37,729 nucleotides of DNA from Erysipelotrichaceae bacterium (GCA_022799495.1 JAAWON010000013.1:1-37729); one strand, 5' to 3'. Positions 1-9,386 are shown, counted from the stretch's first letter. The notes: generated by a model not told the origin, from the sequence alone. Made by a program: numbers and translations.

Positions 1-11
1 GTATACAGTAT

Positions 12-54
12 CTCCTTTTAAAGGCATTATACCCCTGCCTACCTATTAGCGCAA
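12..54 (-). promoter_or_regulatory. Promoter and ribosome site of a gene starting just off the left edge
   Basis: On the minus strand there is a -35 box TTGCGC (49-54), a 17-base spacer and a perfect -10 TATAAT (26-31). The sequence AAAAGGAG (12-19) follows, with 11 more bases to the window edge. The start codon must lie just beyond base 1, so the next gene has its own promoter and a very short leader. Its identity cannot be seen; purD would be a natural guess but is only inference. Confidence 0.6.
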
Positions 55-143
55 GCAATTTTTGACATATTTTTCCATTTTCTGCCTAAACCGGGGCAGT
101 CTCTTTGTTTTTGCCATGTTTGAAATTTGTTGATCCCTTGTTT

Positions 144-184
144 AAAAAAAGCCGCTCCTTGCGAAGTGCACAAGATCGACTTTT
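144..184 (-). terminator. Intrinsic terminator after purH
   Basis: Read on the minus strand just after the purH stop, AGTCG pairs with CGGCT. Inside it TCTT pairs with AGGA and TGC pairs with GCA around a short loop, and seven Ts follow (144-150). The stem has wobble pairs and a bulge, so it is a moderate terminator. With the separate promoter at 26-54 it suggests the purine operon ends at purH. Confidence 0.5.
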
Positions 185-191
185 ATCTGAA

Positions 192-1724
192 TCAATGCTT
201 AAAATGACGAATACCGGTAAAGATCATGGCGATACCATGCGCATTACATGCATCAATGGAGGCTTGATCCTTGATAGATCCGCCCGGTTGAATGATCGCC
301 GTAACCCCTGCCGCCGCTGCGGCCTCGATTGTATCACTCATTGGAAAGAATGCATCAGATCCCATCACGGAACCTTTGGCCTGATCCTTTGCTTGTTCAA
401 TGGCAATTTTCGCCGCACCGACACGATTCATCTGTCCGGCCCCCACACCGACGGTCTGAGAATCTTTTACCAATACGATCGCATTGGATTTCACATGTTT
501 TACTACTTTCCATGCGAATATTAAATCTTTCATTTCCGCAGCGCTCGGTATTTGTTTGGTAACACAGCACAGATCACTTTCTTCAAGTAGTTTTACATCG
601 CTGTCCTGTAGGAGGATTCCATCATTGACATTGGTTAGTTTCATCGTATTACTTGGCGTTAAGGAAGGATCCAGCGTCATCAAACGGATATTCTTTTTCT
701 TTGTCAAAATCGCAAGTGCTTCTTCACTGAACGCAGGGGCGATGATAATCTCCAGAAAAATCGCTGCCAGTTTCTCAGCCAATGATGCCTCCACTGTTCC
801 ATTCATTGCGACAATACCACCGAAGATGGAAACCGGATCCGCCGCATATGCTTTATCCCAAGCCGCTTCGATCGTATCACCTACGCCAACTCCGCAAGGA
901 TTCATATGTTTCAATCCGACTGCTGCACACTGACCTTCAAAATCCTTCAAGATTTCCAGTGCCGCATTCCCATCTTGAATATTATTATAGGACAATTCCT
1001 TACCATGTAACTGCTTCGCATTGGCTAAGGAATACTGCGGATTCATATTCTGATAAAACGCTGCCTGTTGATGAGGATTTTCACCATAGCGCAAATCTTG
1101 CACTTTATCAAAAGTCAAAGTGATGCTTTCCGGGAATTTCGTTTGCGTTTGTTTGGTTAAGTAATCCGCAATCATCGCATCATAGCGAGCCGTATGCCGA
1201 AATACCTTCGCCCCAAGCAATTCACGTGTCGCCAACGTTGTTTCCCCTTGTTCCTGCAATTCATGAAGTACTGTTTCATAATCGTTGGGATCGCAAAGTA
1301 CCGGAATAAAACGATAGTTCTTCGCTGCGCTTCGTAACATACTTGGCCCGCCAATATCAATATTCTCAATGATTTCCGCATGTGATACCCCTTCTTTTTG
1401 AAGCGTTTCCTTGAAAGGATAGAGATTCACACAAACAAGGTCAATCCAATCAATGCCCAATTCGCTCAACTGGCGTACATGTTCGGGATTGTCACGCACA
1501 CATAACAATGCCCCATGCACAGCGGGATGTAGCGTCTTTACACGACCATCCATAATCTCGGGAAACTTTGTCACCTCAGAAATACCGATGGTGGGGATGC
1601 CCGCCTCATCCAATGCACGCTTTGTCCCGCCGGTGGAGATAATTTCATAACCAAGCGCATGCAGTCCTTTGGCAAACTCATTCAATCCGCACTTATTTGA
1701 TACACTGATCAATGCTCGTTTCAT
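192..1724 (-). CDS. purH: Bifunctional AICAR transformylase / IMP cyclohydrolase PurH
   Basis: PurH catalyses the last two steps of IMP synthesis: formyl transfer from 10-formyl-THF to AICAR, then ring closure. At 510 residues it has the normal family length. The N-terminal MGS-like cyclohydrolase domain (about 1-140) opens with RALISVSNK and carries GGPSMLRSAAKN. The C-terminal transformylase domain shows RYGENPHQ and KHMNPCGVGVG, the latter carrying the Lys-His pair expected at the active site. The start codon follows GAGGAGGAAAAGCA inside the end of purN and overlaps it by four bases (ATGA), so the two are translationally coupled. It is the last gene of the purine operon in this window and is followed by a probable terminator. 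Confidence 0.98.
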   Translation of the reverse strand: MKRALISVSNKCGLNEFAKGLHALGYEIISTGGTKRALDEAGIPTIGISEVTKFPEIMDGRVKTLHPAVHGALLCVRDNPEHVRQLSELGIDWIDLVCVNLYPFKETLQKEGVSHAEIIENIDIGGPSMLRSAAKNYRFIPVLCDPNDYETVLHELQEQGETTLATRELLGAKVFRHTARYDAMIADYLTKQTQTKFPESITLTFDKVQDLRYGENPHQQAAFYQNMNPQYSLANAKQLHGKELSYNNIQDGNAALEILKDFEGQCAAVGLKHMNPCGVGVGDTIEAAWDKAYAADPVSIFGGIVAMNGTVEASLAEKLAAIFLEIIIAPAFSEEALAILTKKKNIRLMTLDPSLTPSNTMKLTNVNDGILLQDSDVKLLEESDLCCVTKQIPSAAEMKDLIFAWKVVKHVKSNAIVLVKDSQTVGVGAGQMNRVGAAKIAIEQAKDQAKGSVMGSDAFFPMSDTIEAAAAAGVTAIIQPGGSIKDQASIDACNAHGIAMIFTGIRHFKH

Positions 1725-2308
1725 TGCTTTTCCTCCTCGATTTGCTTCACTACCATTTGAATCACCCGATAAAACAGATCATATTCCAACGCATGAACGT
1801 GCGCTTCCAATTCAGCCAGTGACCATGCAGGGTCTATGATGATTTTTTCCTGATGGATGATTTCACCGCTGTCCACTCCTTCATCCACATAATGCACGGT
1901 TACACCGGTAAACTCTGCTTTCGCTTCATAGGCATCCTGAATGCTGTGGGCGCCGGGGAAGTTAGGCAGATAGGCCGGGTGAAGATTGATGATGCGATTG
2001 GGATAATGAGTTAACAGCACTTCACCGATATAACGCATATATCCGGCTAATACAATCAATTCCACCCCATATTCCCTTAGTTTTTCATGGATCAGCGTTT
2101 CATATGCCGCTTTATTCGCAAACGCTTTGGGATTCACATAAAGCCATGGAATATGAAGGCGCTTCGCTCGCTCAATCGCTAAGGCATCCTCATGATCCAC
2201 AACCAGCAGTACGCACTGCGTATAACACAGACTGCCGTTTTCAATCGCGCGTACAATATGTTCAAAGTTTGAACCATTGCCGCTGGCAAATACGGCAATC
2301 TTTACCAT
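1721..2308 (-). CDS. purN: Phosphoribosylglycinamide formyltransferase PurN
   Basis: PurN is the folate-dependent GAR transformylase, which uses 10-formyl-THF to make FGAR in the third step of purine synthesis. At 195 residues it matches the family. It begins with the phosphate-binding ASGNGSNFEH motif. VLAGYMRYIG, INLHPAYLPNFPGAH (the catalytic Asn and His of NLHP) and GVTVHYVDEGVDSG (the catalytic Asp) follow in the expected order. Its start overlaps the end of purM by seven bases and its TGA stop overlaps the purH start codon, a coupled purM-purN-purH run. The TGA here shows that this codon is used as a stop in this genome. Confidence 0.98.
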   Translation of the reverse strand: MVKIAVFASGNGSNFEHIVRAIENGSLCYTQCVLLVVDHEDALAIERAKRLHIPWLYVNPKAFANKAAYETLIHEKLREYGVELIVLAGYMRYIGEVLLTHYPNRIINLHPAYLPNFPGAHSIQDAYEAKAEFTGVTVHYVDEGVDSGEIIHQEKIIIDPAWSLAELEAHVHALEYDLFYRVIQMVVKQIEEEKQ

Positions 2309-3333
2309 ATGAGTTCCACACCCGCTTGATCGCTTACTTCACCAATCACATAGGCATCCTCTTGCATATCGTTTAATATCGCCAAGGTTTGATCGACATC
2401 ATCAGGATCTACTGCCATGATAAAGCCGATTCCCATATTGAATACATTGGCCATTTCCGTGCGCGACAACTCCCCCACTTCTTCCAACAGCGTGAATATA
2501 TCAGGCATTGGGAAAGCATTCATCGCAATACGCGCACCCATCCCCTTGCCCAACATACGTGGCACATTCTCAAAGAACCCGCCACCGGTGATATGGCACA
2601 TGCCCTTAACTGCCACCTGTGCCAACACCTGTTTAACCGCCTTGACATAGATACGCGTCGGCGTAAGCAATACATCACCAAGCACCTGATCCTTTAACTG
2701 GGCATAACGCGCGTGCAGATCAAGATGGTGATCCTTAAACAAAATTTTACGGATCAGTGAAAAGCCATTGGAATGACAGCCGCTGCTTGCCAAGCCGATC
2801 AACACCTGTCCGGGTGCGATCGCTCTACCATCTAACAAGCGCGCTTTCTCCACTGCGCCGACGCAGAATCCGGCAATATCATAATGATCCTCACGATACA
2901 TATCCGGCATCTCCGCTGTCTCTCCCCCAATTAGGGCGCATTCAGCCATGACACAGCCATCGGCAACGCCTTTTACCAACTGTTCAATTTGTTTCGGCTT
3001 ATTTTTACCAACGGCCAAATAATCCAAAAAGAAAATAGGCATCGCTCCTTGAACCAATACATCATTCACACACATTGCGACCGCATCAATTCCCACGGTG
3101 TCATGTCGATCCATCGCAAAGGCAATCATCAGTTTTGTGCCGACACCATCGGTTCCTGAAACCAACACCGGTTCCTTTAAATGCAAAGCACTCAAATCAA
3201 ACATTCCGCCAAAAGCGCCGATAGAATCTACCATTCCTTTCACCCTTGTCCGTGCGACATGACTTTGAATCAATCGTACACTTTCATATCCGGCCTCTAA
3301 ATTCACACCGGCTTCCTTATATCGCTCACTCAT
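2302..3333 (-). CDS. purM: Phosphoribosylformylglycinamidine cyclo-ligase PurM (AIR synthetase)
   Basis: PurM closes the imidazole ring: ATP-dependent conversion of FGAM to AIR. It has 343 residues. Family motifs are VDSIGAFGGMFD, VSGTDGVGTKL, DAVAMCVNDVLVQGA, GGETAEMPDMY and HITGGGFFENVPRM, all from the AIRS fold. An upstream in-frame start at 3369 exists. The start at 3333 (MSERYKEAGV) is preferred because AAAGAGGAGG sits at proper spacing in front of it and the family's N-terminus begins there. A 140-base gap separates it from purF, while it overlaps purN downstream. Confidence 0.97.
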   Translation of the reverse strand: MSERYKEAGVNLEAGYESVRLIQSHVARTRVKGMVDSIGAFGGMFDLSALHLKEPVLVSGTDGVGTKLMIAFAMDRHDTVGIDAVAMCVNDVLVQGAMPIFFLDYLAVGKNKPKQIEQLVKGVADGCVMAECALIGGETAEMPDMYREDHYDIAGFCVGAVEKARLLDGRAIAPGQVLIGLASSGCHSNGFSLIRKILFKDHHLDLHARYAQLKDQVLGDVLLTPTRIYVKAVKQVLAQVAVKGMCHITGGGFFENVPRMLGKGMGARIAMNAFPMPDIFTLLEEVGELSRTEMANVFNMGIGFIMAVDPDDVDQTLAILNDMQEDAYVIGEVSDQAGVELIW

Positions 3334-3473
3334 AACTGCCTCCTCTTTCTCCTTGTGCTGTTTTCGCATCCAGCGTATCTTTCACCTTTACTATGCTTTC
3401 TGTCAACTTTTGTATCGACATCTCAGCCATTACGCATCCTATACGCAACCTGTTCCTACCTATGTTTGAATCC

Positions 3474-4907
3474 TCAAACGCTTTCCTTATCTGTTGCGTT
3501 TGCCGGATGCAAAATGTTACCATAACTATATAGTGAAGTTGGGTACACTCCATCAAAGCAGGATACACATAAATCCGGTGTGCCAAATGCTTCCTTCATC
3601 TGTTCAATCGTTAAGAAGCGCAAAGAATCTGCCTGTATAAACTCACATACCGCATCACAATCCAAACGGGCTGCGATTAACTCATCATATGTAGAAGTAT
3701 CCACACCATAGAAACATGGACTACAAAAACCCGGTGAAGCGATACGCACATGAACCTCTATTGCCCCTGCCTCCTTTAACAGCTGCACGATGCGCTTAGA
3801 GGTAGTTCCTCGCACGATGGAATCATCAATCATAAAGACGCGTTTCCCATTCACAATACTGCGCACGGCGGAAAGTTTCATCCGTACTCCGCGCTCTCGT
3901 TGCTTCTGTGTTGGCTGAATGAAGGTTCTGCCCACATAGCGGTTTTTGATCAAACCGATTTCATATGGCAAGCCAATTTCCTCCGCAAAACCGATGGCCG
4001 CAGAAAGGGAAGAATCCGGAACACCGATGATGATATCACCTTCATGATCCTCCACCTTTGCCAAAGCACGTCCCGACAAACGGCGTGCTGTGTGCACATT
4101 GATGCCGTCGATATCGGAATCAGGACGGGCAAAATAAATATACTCCATTGCACACATTTTCTTTTGCGTTTTGGTTGTATAAAAGAAACTTTTCAGCGGT
4201 TCTTCTTCCTGCGCAATACGCACGATTTCACCCGGCTCCACATCGCGAATATAACGTGCCCCGACGATATCAAAGGCACACGTTTCAGAACTCACACAAT
4301 AGCCGCCATCCGGCATCTGCGCAATCGCAAGCGGCCGCAGTCCGTTATGATCACGAATGGCATACATGCAGTCTTTTGTCATAACCAGAAACGCAAATGC
4401 GCCTTCAAAGCGCTGACAAGCTTTCATGATCTTTTCAACGAAACTGCCTTCTTCTCGCTGAATCCAGTGTGCCAGCATCTCCGAATCACTCTCACCTTGG
4501 AAAATACTGCCCATATCTTCCAATTCCTGTTTCAATTCTTTCCCATTCACAATCTGACCGTTATGCGCCACCGCAAAATCGCCCATATGTGCCCGTACCA
4601 TAATCGGTTGGGCATTCTCAATCTGATTGGCATCCGCTTTGGAGTATCGTACATGGCCGATCGCATGGCAACCACTTAACTGATTGATAATACCGGGATT
4701 GAAAACTTCCGCAAGCAGTCCTTTCCCCTTATAACAGCGAATTGTCTCACCATCAGAAGCCGCAATCCCGGCTGCCTCCTGACCGCGATGCTGGAGCGCA
4801 TGCAGGCCAAAATAAGATAGCGATGCCGCATCTGCGGTATTGTAGATTCCAAATACACCGCATTCCTCATTGATTTTATTCTCCCAAAACATTCGTGCTT
4901 CACTCAT
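3474..4907 (-). CDS. purF: Amidophosphoribosyltransferase PurF
   Basis: PurF makes phosphoribosylamine from PRPP and glutamine, the committed step of the pathway. At 477 residues it starts with a 15-residue propeptide, and Cys16 in EECGVFGIYN would become the catalytic N-terminal nucleophile after cleavage. The glutaminase half has HNGQIVNG and SDSEMLAHW. The PRTase half carries the PRPP loop FMIDDSIVRGTTS. Four cysteines sit where the Bacillus subtilis enzyme binds its 4Fe-4S cluster (MCAMEYIYF, SPCFYG, LCVSC), so this is the Fe-S, oxygen-sensitive type. The start follows AAAAAGGAG at 4907. A second Met at residue 6 has no ribosome site. Confidence 0.98.
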   Translation of the reverse strand: MSEARMFWENKINEECGVFGIYNTADAASLSYFGLHALQHRGQEAAGIAASDGETIRCYKGKGLLAEVFNPGIINQLSGCHAIGHVRYSKADANQIENAQPIMVRAHMGDFAVAHNGQIVNGKELKQELEDMGSIFQGESDSEMLAHWIQREEGSFVEKIMKACQRFEGAFAFLVMTKDCMYAIRDHNGLRPLAIAQMPDGGYCVSSETCAFDIVGARYIRDVEPGEIVRIAQEEEPLKSFFYTTKTQKKMCAMEYIYFARPDSDIDGINVHTARRLSGRALAKVEDHEGDIIIGVPDSSLSAAIGFAEEIGLPYEIGLIKNRYVGRTFIQPTQKQRERGVRMKLSAVRSIVNGKRVFMIDDSIVRGTTSKRIVQLLKEAGAIEVHVRIASPGFCSPCFYGVDTSTYDELIAARLDCDAVCEFIQADSLRFLTIEQMKEAFGTPDLCVSCFDGVYPTSLYSYGNILHPANATDKESV

Positions 4908-4953
4908 AGTTCTCGTTCTCCTTTTTGATCAAACATTTATTTTATCATTCAGC

Positions 4954-7900
4954 CTATTTATTTTTGAAATAATTAACACCGTTTTCGAAGATATTTTGTT
5001 CCTTATCTCCCCAGATATTTTGGAATAAGCCATCCTCATATCGTTCACTGTGCCCCATTTTACCTAAAATGCGTCCATCTGCGCTGGTAATTCCTTCAAT
5101 CGCAAAACAACTGCCATTGAGATTATACATGCCATTCATCGTTGGATCACCATCTAAGTCTACATACTGTGTCGCTACCTGACCGTTTTCAAACAGTGCT
5201 TTGGCAGTTGCCTCATCGCAGACAAATTTGCCCTCACCATGACTCATCGCAATACTGTGCTGTTGTCCCGGAGTAAATGAGGACAGCCATGGTGAACGAT
5301 TTGAGGTGACTCGTGTATAAGCGATATGAGAAACATGGCGGTTGATGTCATTGCGAAACAGCGTCGGCGATGTTTCATTCAGTTTTGTGATATCCCCATA
5401 AGGCAGTAATCCTGACTTGATCAACGCCTGAAAACCATTACAGATTCCCAAGATCAAACCATCATTATGTAATAGGGTTTGTACCGCTTGATTGACCTGT
5501 GCATTACTTAACACATTCGCAATGAATTTACCGCTGCCATCCGGTTCATCACCGGCCGAGAATCCACCGCATAACATCAATATCTGCGCCTGTGCAATCT
5601 GCTCGCTCAATTCTTTTAAACTGCGCTCAATCGCCGCAACACTCAAATTATTGAACACATAGATAGAAGCATCCGCTCCCGCACGCTGAAATTGTTGGAG
5701 TGTGTCATATTCACAGTTTTGCCCGGGGAATACCGGAATGATCACCTTTGGCTTCTCTATACGCTTGCTTGGAGCGATACGCTTTTTCGCTTGATACAGC
5801 GGGGTAGTTGTGAGTTTCGGCTGATCCGCATTGACATAAGCCGGATACAGCGCATGATAACGCTCACTCCATGCATCTTGCGCCGCCATGATGGAGATGT
5901 TGAAATCATTGATCGCTAGCGTTGGCTTCTGTGTTGTTTTGCCCAAATAGATAAAGGAAGAATCGCTGATTTCCACAGCGGATTCCACGACAATGGATCC
6001 GATTGAGCGATCATATAACGGTTCACTTGTTTGAATCATCGCACCAATGCGATTACCAAAACTCATTTTCGCAATGGCTTCGCCTAAGCCCCCGCTTTTT
6101 ATCGTACATGCGGCACAAATAATACCCGCTTGATTATATTGATACAACTTTGCGAAGTTCTTTTTACAAGCCGCATAATCAGGAGTGAAATCCGCATGAA
6201 TCGGATGCTTTAACAAATAGATAAAATGATCCGCCTGTTTAAATTCAGTTGAAATGATATGATCCTGATGCTGGGTTGTCAGCGCAAACGTGATAAGGGT
6301 TGGTGGCACATGGATGTGATTGAAGGTGCCTGACATAGAATCTTTACCGCCAATGGAAGGTGTGCCAAACGCTCGCTGTGCTTCAATTAAACCAAGCATT
6401 GCCTGCATCGGCTTGCCCCATTTGTTGGGATCATCACCCAATCGCTCAAAGTATTCCTGATTGCTTAAACGCGCCTTGCGATAATCGCCACCCATTGCGC
6501 TGATTCTAGCCAAGGCTTCCACCACAGAATAGGCAGCGGCCAAGTATGGGGAGTATTGTGCGATATGTGGATCAAAGCCATAACTCATGAGGGAACATGT
6601 ATTCGTATAGCCAAGTACCGGCAGTTTCTGCACAGAGCCTTCCTGTTCGCTGAGTTGGTATTTACCACCCCATGGCATGAGTACCGTAGATTTTCCAATC
6701 GAAGCATCAAATAGTTCGGATAATCCGATCTGACTTGCGACATTGGGTAGTTTTAACATCTTTAAAAAGCCGGCTTCCTTTGTCTGCTTGATCTCATTGC
6801 GGAATGGATGTGATACCGCTTGTTCTTCACAAATGCGCACGCTTTGTTTCCCGCGAACACCATTGGTGTCAAGGAATGCACGTGATAAATTGACCACCTC
6901 ACATCCCTGAAAGCGCATGATCAAACGTGGGGTTTCACTGACCTTCGCCACTACGATCGCTTCCAAGTTTTCCTCATCTGCCAAGGCCAAAAAGGCATCT
7001 ACATCTTGCGGTGCCAATACAACCGCCATCCGCTCCTGTGATTCGGAGATGGCTAATTCCGTGGCACTGAGTCCTTTGTATTTTACCGGCACTTTATCCA
7101 ATTCGATACATAAGCCATCCGCCAGTTCACCAATAGCGACGCTTACCCCGCCGGCACCGAAATCATTTGCTTTTTTAATCAAACGGGCTGCGTTTGGATT
7201 ACGAAATAAACGCTGTAATTTACGCTCCATCGGCGCATTGCCCTTTTGTACTTCACTGGAGCACTTACTTAAGGAAGTATCATTATGTTCCTTACTGGAG
7301 CCGGTCGCACCACCGACACCATCTCTGCCGGTTGCGCCCCCTAACAATACGACGATATCACCCGGTTCCGGCTTTTTACGCATCACATTCGCTTTGGGCG
7401 CCGCACCGACTACCGCACCGACCTCCATGCGCTTTGCGACATATCCATCATCATATAATTCTTTGACATATGTCGTAGCCAAACCGATTTGATTGCCATA
7501 GGAGGAATAACCGGCCGCTGCGCCTTTGGAAATCTTGCTTTGTGGCAGTTTATGCGCCAATGTATCGGACAGTGGTTTCGTAATATCTCCGGCCCCGGTG
7601 ATGCGCATTGCCTGATAGACATAACTGCGGCCCGAAAGCGGATCACGTATCGCACCCCCGATACAGGTAGATGCACCGCCAAATGGTTCGATTTCTGTGG
7701 GATGATTGTGCGTTTCATTTTTAAACATTAACAACCAATCCTGCATTTCCCCATCCACATCCACTTTGATTTCAATACTGCACGCATTGATTTCATCGCT
7801 GATTTCCAAGTCTGCTAATTTACCTTCCTGTCGCAGTGCCTTAGCGCCAATGGTTGCCATGTCCATCAACGTCATCGGCTTTTGTTCATTATGTACTTGT

Positions 7901-8667
7901 TTGCGCAGAGCCACATATTGCGCATAGGCGCTTTCCAACTGTTTCTGTAAGGAACCTGCCTCAATCACCACATCGCTGATCATTGTCTCGAAGGTTGTAT
8001 GGCGACAGTGATCCGACCAATAGGTATCCAGCACCTTCAGTTCACTCATTGTGATGGGGCGCTGTTCCTCCTGTTGGAAATAGCGTTGGATATGACATAG
8101 ATCCGCAAAGCTCATCGCCAATCCCTCACGTACCATCAACGCTTTTAAAGCGGCCTCATCCATTGTCATGAAATCCTCAATCCGCTGCACACCCTCGATT
8201 TCGACATTCTCCTCGCGACACAAACGACTGAGATCTTTCTTTTGCATCTCTACCGGATTGATCAAATACTGTTCTACTGCCGCTTTTTCCTGATCATTGA
8301 GCATCCCCTCAAAAACCAACAAACGACCGCTTTTTATGATGACATCTTGCTTATTATTCAGTAACATCAGACACTGTTGAGCACTGTCTGCTCTTTGATC
8401 ATACTGACCATCCAGACATTCATAAGCAATATAGCAACGATCCTGCAAATCAACTTCCTCCAGCACCTCATCCGTTACCGGCTCCGCCAATACTTTTGTT
8501 TTCAACAGTTTTAAATCATGCGCATCACAATGAAAGATATCATATACATTGAACAATGTAAGCCCCTGCATATGAGGTAAATTTAAACTAGCGTACAATT
8601 CTTGATACAGTGCGTTTGCTTCCACTTGAAACGCTTCTTTTTTTCGTACAAATAGTCGTTTGTTCAT
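4954..8667 (-). CDS. purL: Phosphoribosylformylglycinamidine synthase PurL, single-chain form
   Basis: PurL converts FGAR and glutamine to FGAM using ATP. It is one 1237-residue chain with the synthetase and glutaminase fused, the length of the clostridial/streptococcal single-chain type, unlike the separate PurS, PurL and PurQ of Bacillus. The synthetase half has TYWSDHCRHTTFE, NETHNHPTEIEPFGGA and GNAMA-like regions. The class I glutaminase begins near residue 984 (PVFPGQNCEYD), with LCGGFSAGDE, the nucleophile Cys in LGICNGFQ near residue 1075, and the His/Glu segment MSHGEGKF. AAAAAGGAG precedes the start. An 80-base spacer containing a hairpin separates it from purE. Confidence 0.97.
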   Translation of the reverse strand: MNKRLFVRKKEAFQVEANALYQELYASLNLPHMQGLTLFNVYDIFHCDAHDLKLLKTKVLAEPVTDEVLEEVDLQDRCYIAYECLDGQYDQRADSAQQCLMLLNNKQDVIIKSGRLLVFEGMLNDQEKAAVEQYLINPVEMQKKDLSRLCREENVEIEGVQRIEDFMTMDEAALKALMVREGLAMSFADLCHIQRYFQQEEQRPITMSELKVLDTYWSDHCRHTTFETMISDVVIEAGSLQKQLESAYAQYVALRKQVHNEQKPMTLMDMATIGAKALRQEGKLADLEISDEINACSIEIKVDVDGEMQDWLLMFKNETHNHPTEIEPFGGASTCIGGAIRDPLSGRSYVYQAMRITGAGDITKPLSDTLAHKLPQSKISKGAAAGYSSYGNQIGLATTYVKELYDDGYVAKRMEVGAVVGAAPKANVMRKKPEPGDIVVLLGGATGRDGVGGATGSSKEHNDTSLSKCSSEVQKGNAPMERKLQRLFRNPNAARLIKKANDFGAGGVSVAIGELADGLCIELDKVPVKYKGLSATELAISESQERMAVVLAPQDVDAFLALADEENLEAIVVAKVSETPRLIMRFQGCEVVNLSRAFLDTNGVRGKQSVRICEEQAVSHPFRNEIKQTKEAGFLKMLKLPNVASQIGLSELFDASIGKSTVLMPWGGKYQLSEQEGSVQKLPVLGYTNTCSLMSYGFDPHIAQYSPYLAAAYSVVEALARISAMGGDYRKARLSNQEYFERLGDDPNKWGKPMQAMLGLIEAQRAFGTPSIGGKDSMSGTFNHIHVPPTLITFALTTQHQDHIISTEFKQADHFIYLLKHPIHADFTPDYAACKKNFAKLYQYNQAGIICAACTIKSGGLGEAIAKMSFGNRIGAMIQTSEPLYDRSIGSIVVESAVEISDSSFIYLGKTTQKPTLAINDFNISIMAAQDAWSERYHALYPAYVNADQPKLTTTPLYQAKKRIAPSKRIEKPKVIIPVFPGQNCEYDTLQQFQRAGADASIYVFNNLSVAAIERSLKELSEQIAQAQILMLCGGFSAGDEPDGSGKFIANVLSNAQVNQAVQTLLHNDGLILGICNGFQALIKSGLLPYGDITKLNETSPTLFRNDINRHVSHIAYTRVTSNRSPWLSSFTPGQQHSIAMSHGEGKFVCDEATAKALFENGQVATQYVDLDGDPTMNGMYNLNGSCFAIEGITSADGRILGKMGHSERYEDGLFQNIWGDKEQNIFENGVNYFKNK

Positions 8668-8719
8668 TCTGATCTCCTTTTTCTTACCGTTTATGATTCC
8701 TTATCGTTTCCTATCGCTG

Positions 8720-8743
8720 AATCCCTTATGTATGAAAGGGATT
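8720..8743 (-). other. Intercistronic hairpin between purE and purL
   Basis: AATCCCTT and AAGGGATT form a perfect 8-bp stem around an 8-base loop directly after the purE stop. On the operon's strand no T run follows, so it is not a terminator in that direction. It could protect the purE end of the message or alter expression between purE and purL. This is inference from structure only. Confidence 0.45.
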
Positions 8744-8747
8744 TTAT

Positions 8748-9242
8748 TTATAGATCAAGGATGGATTCACTGATGATTTTCTCCGCTTGTTTTTGTTTGA
8801 AATCAGTTAGGCGCTGTGCCAATTCCTCATCGCTTAATGCCAATATTTGTACCGCCAATAAAGCCGCATTTTTCGCACCGGCATTGCCGATTGCCAAAGT
8901 AGCCACCGGTACCCCACCGGGCATCTGTACCGTGCTTAATAAAGCATCCATGCCTGATAAAGCACCCCCACCAATCGGTACCCCAAGCACCGGCAACGTT
9001 GTGGAAGATGCGATCACTCCGGCTAAGTGAGCAGCGCCGCCGGCCCCCGCAATCAATACGCGAATCCCCCGCTCTTTTGCGCTTCTGCTTAATTCCAACA
9101 CCGCATCCGGTGTACGATGGGCGGATAAGACGCGTACCTCGTAGCCCACTTCAAATTCTTTCAATGTCTTTGTCACATGTTCCATCACCGGCAAATCACT
9201 TTTACTGCCCATAACCACACAAACCTGTACTGCTTTTGTCAT
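8748..9242 (-). CDS. purE: N5-carboxyaminoimidazole ribonucleotide mutase PurE
   Basis: PurE moves the carboxyl group to C4 to make CAIR. At 164 residues it has the usual size. It shows VVMGSKSDLPVME at the N-terminus, the SAHRTPD loop with the catalytic His, and the Gly/Ala-rich AGAGGAAHLAGVIAS and GVPIGGGALSGMDAL segments that line the active site. The start at 9242 is preferred over an in-frame Met 15 codons upstream because AAAGGAGG sits 8 bases in front of it. No purK is visible nearby, so whether this is a class I or a CO2-using enzyme cannot be decided here. It is the first recognised enzyme gene behind the purine riboswitch. Confidence 0.97.
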   Translation of the reverse strand: MTKAVQVCVVMGSKSDLPVMEHVTKTLKEFEVGYEVRVLSAHRTPDAVLELSRSAKERGIRVLIAGAGGAAHLAGVIASSTTLPVLGVPIGGGALSGMDALLSTVQMPGGVPVATLAIGNAGAKNAALLAVQILALSDEELAQRLTDFKQKQAEKIISESILDL

Positions 9243-9256
9243 CGCTGTTTCCTCCT

Positions 9257-9367
9257 TTACCCCATATTCACACAAAGAAAAAAACACAGCGTACTGTGCA
9301 AAAAGAACACAATCCTCTGTGCTGATTGTCTGCGTGCTGCTTGGGAAGCTGTTTGACGAAAGATCAT
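9257..9367 (-). CDS. 36-residue leader ORF between purine riboswitch and purE
   Basis: An ATG at 9367 lies 8 bases behind GAGGAGG, one of the strongest ribosome sites in the window. It opens 36 codons that end in TAA overlapping the purE site (TAAAGGAGG). The product starts MIFRQTASQAARRQSAQ, basic and polar, and ends in a hydrophobic Phe/Leu/Cys-rich stretch (VFFLHSTLCFFLC). No family is recognised. The ORF lies wholly downstream of the riboswitch terminator, so it is transcribed only when purE is. It encloses a short hairpin with a T run. It could be a coupling leader peptide, a small membrane protein, or a chance ORF. Translation is likely, function unknown. Confidence 0.5.
   Translation of the reverse strand: MIFRQTASQAARRQSAQRIVFFLHSTLCFFLCVNMG
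9278..9298 (-). terminator. Short hairpin plus T run inside the leader ORF
   Basis: CACAG (9294-9298) pairs with CTGTG (9285-9289) around a four-base loop, followed by seven Ts on the operon strand. The 5-bp stem is weak, but its position inside a translated leader ORF would let ribosomes mask it. It is a possible second attenuation point ahead of purE. Confidence 0.35.
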
Positions 9368-9386
9368 CCGTTTGACCTCCTCAAAT

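Noticed and set aside
3326-3430. 34-codon minus-strand ORF in the purF-purM gap, ending over the purM start
   Set aside because: Only a weak GGAT-like ribosome site and ordinary composition; it could be a coupling leader but nothing beyond its position supports it.
3900-4679. 259-codon plus-strand ORF opposite purF
   Set aside because: Antisense shadow of a well-supported enzyme; His/Thr-rich composition reflects the codon bias of purF on the other strand.
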